Shown here: positions 24,613-28,777 of the stretch, piece after piece
Layout: each line of letters opens with the position of its first letter
How positions within the stretch are numbered: position 1 is the first letter of the stretch
Assembly (NCBI GenBank): GCA_900551055.1
Contig: URUK01000033.1
Span: 1-28,777, forward strand
Length of the DNA: 28,777 nt
Reading direction: 5' to 3'
Source: an uncultured Prevotella sp.
Lineage (GTDB): Bacteria; Bacteroidota; Bacteroidia; Bacteroidales; Bacteroidaceae
The notes under the pieces: generated by a model
The model's database searches: none
Told to the model about the DNA's origin: nothing
What the model saw: only the letters and a program-made list of their open reading frames with translations
Position numbers and translations under genes: made by a program

Positions 24613-25278
24613 TCAGCCGAGGATGCGCGCCATGCGGAGGTCGAAAGGAGTGGTGATTTTTATGTTCTCACGGTTTCCGTCGATGAGAGTTATCTCCTGT
24701 CCGATGCTGTCTACCACCGAAGCATCGTCGGTAAAGCTGTCCTGGTAAGGCTGCTTGTAGGCGCGTTTCAGCAGCTGTATGTCGAAAGCTTGTGGTGTCT
24801 GCACCAGCCTGTAGCTGTCTCTCGGCACGGTTTCGGAGTTCCCTTGGCCGTCGATGTGTATCAATGTCTCGACAACCGGTATCACGGGGACTACCGCTTT
24901 GGCCGTGCGCGCCGTCTCATAGCAGTTCCTTATCACCTCGACAGAGGGGAAAGGACGTACTCCGTCGTGTACTCCTACTATGCCTTCGGCGTCGTCTGGT
25001 ATCATTGCCAGTCCGCTTCTTACCGAGTGGAAGCGAGTTTCCCCACCCTCGGCCACGGTGTAAGCGGACGTGAACCTGTGTTTCTTGCACAGCTCGTACC
25101 AGTATTCGTGCTGTTCTTTCGGCAGGACAAGGATTATTTCAAGGCCGTCTCCGCACTCTTTGAAGCGCTTGATTGTCTGCATGAGTACGGGCAGCCCGTT
25201 GACAGGAAGGAACTGTTTGGGTATGCTTGCTCCCATCCTTGTGCCCTTGCCTCCGGCTACTATTATCGCGTAATCCAT
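24613..25278 (-). CDS. ispD: 2-C-methyl-D-erythritol 4-phosphate cytidylyltransferase
   Basis: 221-residue IspD, third step of the MEP isoprenoid pathway: couples methylerythritol phosphate to CTP. The nucleotide-binding loop AGGKGTRMG (8-16) and PKQFLPVNGLPVL follow at once, with GVHDGVRPFPS in the middle and TDDASVVD near the end. The start at 25278 puts the loop at its usual position; the frame extends to 25311 but reads repeat DNA. Repeat array upstream, recG downstream. Confidence 0.96.
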   Translation of the reverse strand: MDYAIIVAGGKGTRMGASIPKQFLPVNGLPVLMQTIKRFKECGDGLEIILVLPKEQHEYWYELCKKHRFTSAYTVAEGGETRFHSVRSGLAMIPDDAEGIVGVHDGVRPFPSVEVIRNCYETARTAKAVVPVIPVVETLIHIDGQGNSETVPRDSYRLVQTPQAFDIQLLKRAYKQPYQDSFTDDASVVDSIGQEITLIDGNRENIKITTPFDLRMARILG

Positions 25279-25295
25279 ATATCTTTGTTGTTTTA

Positions 25296-25484
25296 GTTGA
25301 CAAGTAAACAAGCGTTAAGTGACGAGTAGACAAGAGACGAGCAGACAAGTTGATGTGTCTTGCCAATTAAGCGGATGCCCTTATATATGTGTTTGCCCAT
25401 TACTTGTTTGCTTGTCTCTTGTTGACTTGTTCCTTGTCTCTTATTAACTCGTTCCTTGTCTCTTGTTGACTTGTCAACTTGTTT
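25296..25484. repeat. Inverted GACAAGT word array between DJ-1 and ispD genes
   Basis: GACAAGTAAACAAGCG, GACGAGTAGACAAGAGACG words (25296-25350), a unique core CTTGCCAATTAAGCGGATGC (from 25359), then inverse words to 25482, overlapping the DJ-1 gene stop codon at 25483. The core matches that at 7076 in about 19 of 24 positions. Confidence 0.85.
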
Positions 25485-26046
25485 ACTTCAGCATGAGGTG
25501 TTTGTACATCATGCCTTCGGCTATCTGGTCGGCGGTATGCTTGTCGGTGAGAGCCGCGAGCAGCGTGTATGCGTAGGGAAGTGATGCCGCCGGGCCTTCG
25601 CCGGTGGTTATGTTGCCGTCGACGGTGCACAGTTCGTGTGTGTATTCCGCGCCTTCAAGGTATTTCTCGAAGCCGGGATAGCACGTTGCGCGGCGGCCTT
25701 CCAGCAGGCCGAGGCCGCCCAGTACCATCGGGGCGGCGCATATCGCGCCAATCATTTTGCCGCGTGCGTTCTGCTCTATTACGGCTTTCTTCACTCCGTT
25801 GTGGCTGTTCAGGTTGGTCGCTCCGGGCAGTCCGCCGGGCAGCATGATGAGGTCGGCATCGCTGAAATCGGCGTCTTCAATGAGCATGTCGGCCTTTATG
25901 CCTACTCCGTGGGCGCTTTCCACTACAAGTTCTCCTGTCACGCTGACGGTCTTGAAGTCAACGCCGGCGCGGCGCATTATGTCTAACGGTATGAGGGCTT
26001 CTATGTCCTCGAAGCCCGTGGCGAGAAATTCATAAACTTTAGCCAT
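25483..26046 (-). CDS. DJ-1/PfpI-family protein
   Basis: 187-residue single-domain protein of the DJ-1/YajL group: FLATGFEDIEALIPLDIMRRAG at the N-terminus with the conserved Glu (E16), LPGGLPGATNL in the middle, and the nucleophile-elbow cysteine C103 in GAICAAP. Such proteins have been tied to oxidative and glycation stress; the exact activity is disputed. It lies 28 bp after pdxJ on the same strand and is likely co-transcribed with it. Its stop codon is at the edge of repeat DNA. Confidence 0.92.
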   Translation of the reverse strand: MAKVYEFLATGFEDIEALIPLDIMRRAGVDFKTVSVTGELVVESAHGVGIKADMLIEDADFSDADLIMLPGGLPGATNLNSHNGVKKAVIEQNARGKMIGAICAAPMVLGGLGLLEGRRATCYPGFEKYLEGAEYTHELCTVDGNITTGEGPAASLPYAYTLLAALTDKHTADQIAEGMMYKHLMLK

Positions 26047-26074
26047 GGTAAATTGGTGTTTATCGTTTTTCTAA

Positions 26075-26791
26075 TTATTGTTTAAGGCATTCCAGATAAG
26101 CCTGTATTGTGGCGTGAAGGCCCATGTACAGGGCGTCGCATATCAGGGCGTGGCCTATGCTTACCTCGTCGGTCCACGGTATGTTCCGGTGGAAGTAGTG
26201 CAGGTTTGCGAGGCTCAGGTCATGCCCGGCGTTGAGGCCCAGCCCTGCCTCGCGCACCGCTTCGGCGGCCTCTATGAACGGCTTTATCGCCTCCTCGCGG
26301 CATACGGGATAGCCCGAAGCGTAAGGCTCGGTGTACAGTTCCACCCTGTCGGCTCCGCACTGCTTTGCCGCGAAGGCCATTTCGGGGTCGGCGTTGATGA
26401 ACACCGAAGTCCTTATGCCTGCCTCCTTGAAGCGTCCTATCACGTCGGTCAGGAACGTGCGGTTGGCCTTTGTGTCCCATCCGTGGTTGCTCGTTATCTG
26501 GTCTTCGGCGTCGGGCACGAGGGTCACCTGCGTGGGGCGTACCTCCATCACGATGTCGACGAACTTCGGTATGGGGTTCCCCTCGATGTTCATCTCCGTC
26601 TTCAGGAGCGGCCTTATGGCTCTTACGTCGCTGTAACGGATGTGCCTTTCGTCGGGGCGGGGGTGTACGGTGATGCCCTGTGCGCCAAACTTCTCACAGT
26701 CCAGTGCGGCTTGCAGCACGTCAGGGTTGTTGCCGCCGCGTGCGTTGCGTATTGTTGCCACCTTGTTGATGTTTACGCTTAATTTCGTCAT
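26075..26791 (-). CDS. pdxJ: Pyridoxine 5'-phosphate synthase
   Basis: 238-residue PdxJ, last step of the DXP-dependent vitamin B6 pathway. Family signatures: LSVNINKVATIRNARGG at the N-terminus, TVHPRPDERHIR (H43, R45, H50), VELYTEPYA and NAGHDLSLANL, and a C-terminal glycine-linked VSIGHALI segment. Normal length and start. It is transcribed away from nadK, with a -7 box at 26867-26874. Confidence 0.96.
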   Translation of the reverse strand: MTKLSVNINKVATIRNARGGNNPDVLQAALDCEKFGAQGITVHPRPDERHIRYSDVRAIRPLLKTEMNIEGNPIPKFVDIVMEVRPTQVTLVPDAEDQITSNHGWDTKANRTFLTDVIGRFKEAGIRTSVFINADPEMAFAAKQCGADRVELYTEPYASGYPVCREEAIKPFIEAAEAVREAGLGLNAGHDLSLANLHYFHRNIPWTDEVSIGHALICDALYMGLHATIQAYLECLKQ

Positions 26792-26840
26792 TTTTTACAC
26801 TTTTATGGGCTTTACAGCCCCCTTTGTTCGGTAAAATGTG

Positions 26841-26848
26841 TATTTTTG
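26841..26848 (+). promoter_or_regulatory. -7 box of nadK
   Basis: TATTTTTG matches TAnnTTTG. The nearest TTTG (26823-26826) is 14 bases upstream, shorter than usual. The leader would be about 80 bases. Confidence 0.5.
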
Positions 26849-26866
26849 CCGTAGTTTATCCATCGG

Positions 26867-26896
26867 CAAAGTTACAAAATGTTTGGCATTTCCAAG
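26867..26896 (-). promoter_or_regulatory. Promoter of pdxJ
   Basis: On the minus strand CTTG (26896-26893), an 18-base spacer, then TAACTTTG (26874-26867), a perfect -7 box. The leader would be about 70 bases. It faces the nadK -7 box, so the two transcripts start within about 20 bp and overlap. Confidence 0.6.
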
Positions 26897-26934
26897 CATG
26901 GCGCGGTGAAAAAGAATTGTAAAATCAGAAATTT

Positions 26935-27831
26935 ATGGCATCACGCAAACTGAAATTCGCATTGTTCGGCAACATATACCAGAGCCGCAAGTCGGCCAGC
27001 ATACAGGAACTCATGTCGTGCCTCGCTGCGCATGGGGCCGAAGTGTGCTTTGAAAAACTGTTCTACGAATATCTTGTCTCATCCGGAAAGGTGAAAGAAG
27101 GCGGCGCGGAAGTGTTTTCGGACGGCGACTTCACGGCCGACTTCGTCATCTCCATGGGCGGCGACGGCACGCTGCTGCGCGCCGCTTCGCACGTGGGCGG
27201 AAAAGGAATACCCGTAATCGGTGTAAACATGGGCCGTCTGGGGTTTCTCGCCGACGTTGCTCCCGACGAAATAGGCATAGCCATCGACTCTCTGTACGGC
27301 GGCCTTTATTCGGTAGAGGAGCACACCGCGCTGACAGTAGAGGCTGACGGAAGGCCGCTGCAAGGCCCGTGCCACGCGCTTAACGACATCGCCGTGCTGA
27401 AGCGCGACAACGCCTCGATGATTACAATACACGCAAAGGTGGGCGGCGAAAGCCTCGTGACTTACCAGGCCGACGGCCTTATCGTCTCAACCCCGACAGG
27501 CTCTACGGCCTACTCGCTGTCAAACGGCGGCCCCATAATAGTGCCGCGCACGGGCACGGTATGCCTCACCCCGGTGGCTCCCCACAGCCTGAACATCCGC
27601 CCCGTGGTGCTTCCCGACGACATGGAGATTGAACTCTCCGTCGAGAGCCGCAGCCATAACTTCCTCATAGCGGTTGACGGGCAGTCGGAGAAATGCGCCG
27701 AAGGCACGCGCCTTGTGATACGCAAGGCTCCTTATGCCGTGAAGATTGTAAAGCGCAACGGCCACAGCTATTTTGCCACGTTGCGCGAAAAAATGATGTG
27801 GGGAGCCGACATGAGGGAAGAGGGAAAGTAA
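26935..27831 (+). CDS. nadK: NAD kinase
   Basis: 298-residue NAD kinase (ATP-NAD kinase family), making NADP. The catalytic GGDGT motif is at 75-79, followed by LLRAASHVGGKGIPVIGVN, GRLGFLADV, and the C-terminal PTGSTAYSLSNGGPI with LTPVAPHSL. Typical length. Divergent from pdxJ. Purine-rich repeat DNA starts directly after its stop codon and fills the 103-bp gap to the thioredoxin-like gene. Confidence 0.97.
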   Translation: MASRKLKFALFGNIYQSRKSASIQELMSCLAAHGAEVCFEKLFYEYLVSSGKVKEGGAEVFSDGDFTADFVISMGGDGTLLRAASHVGGKGIPVIGVNMGRLGFLADVAPDEIGIAIDSLYGGLYSVEEHTALTVEADGRPLQGPCHALNDIAVLKRDNASMITIHAKVGGESLVTYQADGLIVSTPTGSTAYSLSNGGPIIVPRTGTVCLTPVAPHSLNIRPVVLPDDMEIELSVESRSHNFLIAVDGQSEKCAEGTRLVIRKAPYAVKIVKRNGHSYFATLREKMMWGADMREEGK

Positions 27832-27912
27832 AAAGCGAAGAATGAAAAGCGAAGAGTGAAGAATTCATTTCCATTCCCATCACTCCCGGTTCTCCCAGCT
27901 CTCCCAGAATAT
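27832..27912 (+). repeat. Composite repeat after nadK
   Basis: AAGCGAAGAATGAAAAGCG and GAAGAGTGAAGAATTC words directly follow the stop; then TTCCATTCCCATCACTCCC and GGTTCTCCCAGCTCTCCCAG words. Same two-part order as after the SPFH gene, on the sense strand in both cases. Confidence 0.8.
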
Positions 27913-27934
27913 TCACCTATTAATATATAATGAT

Positions 27935-28456
27935 ATGACAATCAAACGCTTCTTAATGTCGACCCTGCTGGCCGTAGCCTGCACACTGACGGCCGCCGCG
28001 CAGGACGCCGACTCGCTTTACGCCAAAGACCTGCTGCAACCCGGCACGCAGGCTCCCGGCTTCACCCTGGCTTCGCCCGACGGCACCATGCACTCGCTCT
28101 CGTCCATGCGCGGCAGCTACGTTGTGCTCGACTTCTGGGCGTCGTGGTGTCCAGATTGCCGCAAGGACGTGCCGGTCATGAAAGAGCTGCACGACAAGTA
28201 CGGGCAGAGGATAAAGTTCGTCAGTGTGTCTTTCGACGACAACAAGGACACCTGGACGCGCTACATCAGCTCGAACGGCATGGACTGGCTGCACCTTAGC
28301 GAGCTGAAAAAGTGGAAACAGACAGAGATTTCGCGCCTGTACAACATCAAGTGGATACCGGCCATGTACCTAATCGACCGCCAGGGGCGGATAATCCTCT
28401 CAACGGTGATGATAGGCAAGCTCGCCGCAAAACTCAAGGAACTGCACGAACTTTGA
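27935..28456 (+). CDS. TlpA/AhpC-TSA-like periplasmic thioredoxin
   Basis: 173 residues. Signal peptide (about 1-22, ending TAAAQ) then a thioredoxin-fold domain: FTLASPDGTMHSL, LDFWASWCPDCRKDVP with the redox pair C72-P-D-C75, and the cis-proline in KWIPAMYLID. Family members are envelope thiol reductases or oxidoreductases, including those supplying reduced CXXCH to cytochrome c assembly. A link to the ccsBA gene 12 kb away is possible but not shown by position. A periplasmic location is most likely; no lipobox. Confidence 0.9.
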   Translation: MTIKRFLMSTLLAVACTLTAAAQDADSLYAKDLLQPGTQAPGFTLASPDGTMHSLSSMRGSYVVLDFWASWCPDCRKDVPVMKELHDKYGQRIKFVSVSFDDNKDTWTRYISSNGMDWLHLSELKKWKQTEISRLYNIKWIPAMYLIDRQGRIILSTVMIGKLAAKLKELHEL

Positions 28457-28503
28457 CACGGCAGGACGCCGCTTGACGTCCGCCGGCATCCCGCCCGGCT
28501 TGC

Positions 28504-28584
28504 AAAAGGCGGCAAAACGCATTGCAAAAGGCCGTTGATTGCAACACGAAAGGCCGTCTTTTAGAAGCTAAAAGACGGCCTTTC
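28504..28584. repeat. 22-bp-period array, copy E, ending in a hairpin
   Basis: Boxes start at 28504, 28526, 28548 and 28570, exactly 22 bp apart. Cores are GCGGC, GCCGT, GCCGT and ACGGC. Units 3 and 4 are reverse complements and form a perfect 19-bp stem (28546-28586) with an AAG loop, which could end the thioredoxin-gene transcript. The closing boxes of units 1 and 2 are decayed. Confidence 0.85.
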
Positions 28585-28668
28585 GTATATTGTTGGGCGT
28601 CAGCTTGTTACGCGCTTGGACATGTCACGGCGTTAAAAAGGTGCGGTACGGGCTGTAAATAAACGGAA

Positions 28669-28700
28669 AAGCGGCGGAAAGAAAGACCTTTCCGCCGCTT
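28669..28700 (-). terminator. Intrinsic terminator of tRNA-Pro
   Basis: A perfect 13-bp stem (AAGCGGCGGAAAG with CTTTCCGCCGCTT) and 6-base loop start 5 bases after the tRNA on the minus strand, followed by TTCCGTTT. Confidence 0.75.
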
Positions 28701-28704
28701 GCAG

Positions 28705-28777
28705 TCGGGATTACTGGACTCGAACCAGCGACCCCTACGTCCCGAACGTAGTGCGCTACCAACTGCGCTAAATCCCG
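28705..28777 (-). tRNA. tRNA-Pro (anticodon CGG)
   Basis: Read on the minus strand from the last base of the window: acceptor CGGGATT pairs with AATCCCG; D stem GCGC/GCGC; anticodon stem CTACG/CGTAG around TTCGGGA (anticodon CGG); T stem GCTGG/CCAGT. The discriminator is A and CCA is not encoded. The gene is complete; its promoter lies outside the window. Confidence 0.95.

Overview
The window looks like chromosome from a member of the Bacteroidales, most likely Prevotellaceae. The grounds are two TonB-dependent-type outer-membrane proteins with N-terminal carboxypeptidase-regulatory-like domains, lipoproteins whose processed N-terminus reads C-S-D-D-D/E (the Bacteroidetes surface-export signature), promoters with the Bacteroidetes -7 element TAnnTTTG, little Shine-Dalgarno signal, and a fused ResB-CcsA cytochrome assembly protein. 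The genus is inferred. I see no phage, transposase or CRISPR array.

Layout. 1-2.7 kb: a minus-strand outer-membrane beta-barrel protein, divergent from tRNA-Arg(CCT). 3.0-8.4 kb: a TonB-dependent receptor, a DUF4374 surface lipoprotein and a PepSY membrane protein, the same order as the XusABC xenosiderophore system of Bacteroides thetaiotaomicron. 8.8-13.3 kb: an acidic-loop porin, an imelysin (M75) lipoprotein and a di-haem (DUF1111-type) c-type cytochrome lipoprotein. 13.8-16.2 kb: a ResB-CcsA fusion, the machinery that attaches haem to such cytochromes. Together 3-16 kb reads as an iron-acquisition region in which three lipoproteins, including the cytochrome, carry a surface-export signal.

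16.3-21.0 kb, minus strand: an SPFH/band-7 membrane protein, then three tandem paralogous four-helix membrane proteins of unknown function, a ribbon-helix-helix protein overlapping prmC by 4 bp, and recX. 21.2-28.5 kb is mostly housekeeping: ribD (+), recG, ispD, a DJ-1/PfpI protein and pdxJ (all -), nadK (+) and a TlpA-like thioredoxin (+). tRNA-Pro(CGG) closes the window on the minus strand.

The most unusual layer lies between the genes. Five intergenic arrays share a strict 22-bp period, AAAAG-N5-CTTTT-N7, with variable cores that are often reverse complements in neighbouring units. Separately, several families of simple-word repeats (GACAAGT/GACGAGT, TTAACTCC, GAAGAGTGAAGAATTC, CTCCCAG) begin within about 0-10 bases of the stop codon of many genes, mostly purine-rich on the sense strand. 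They build long inverted repeats at convergent junctions (42/42 and 53/54 matching bases). Two other repeat types sit in-frame inside the ResB-CcsA gene. All calls come from reading the sequence; no search or alignment was run.
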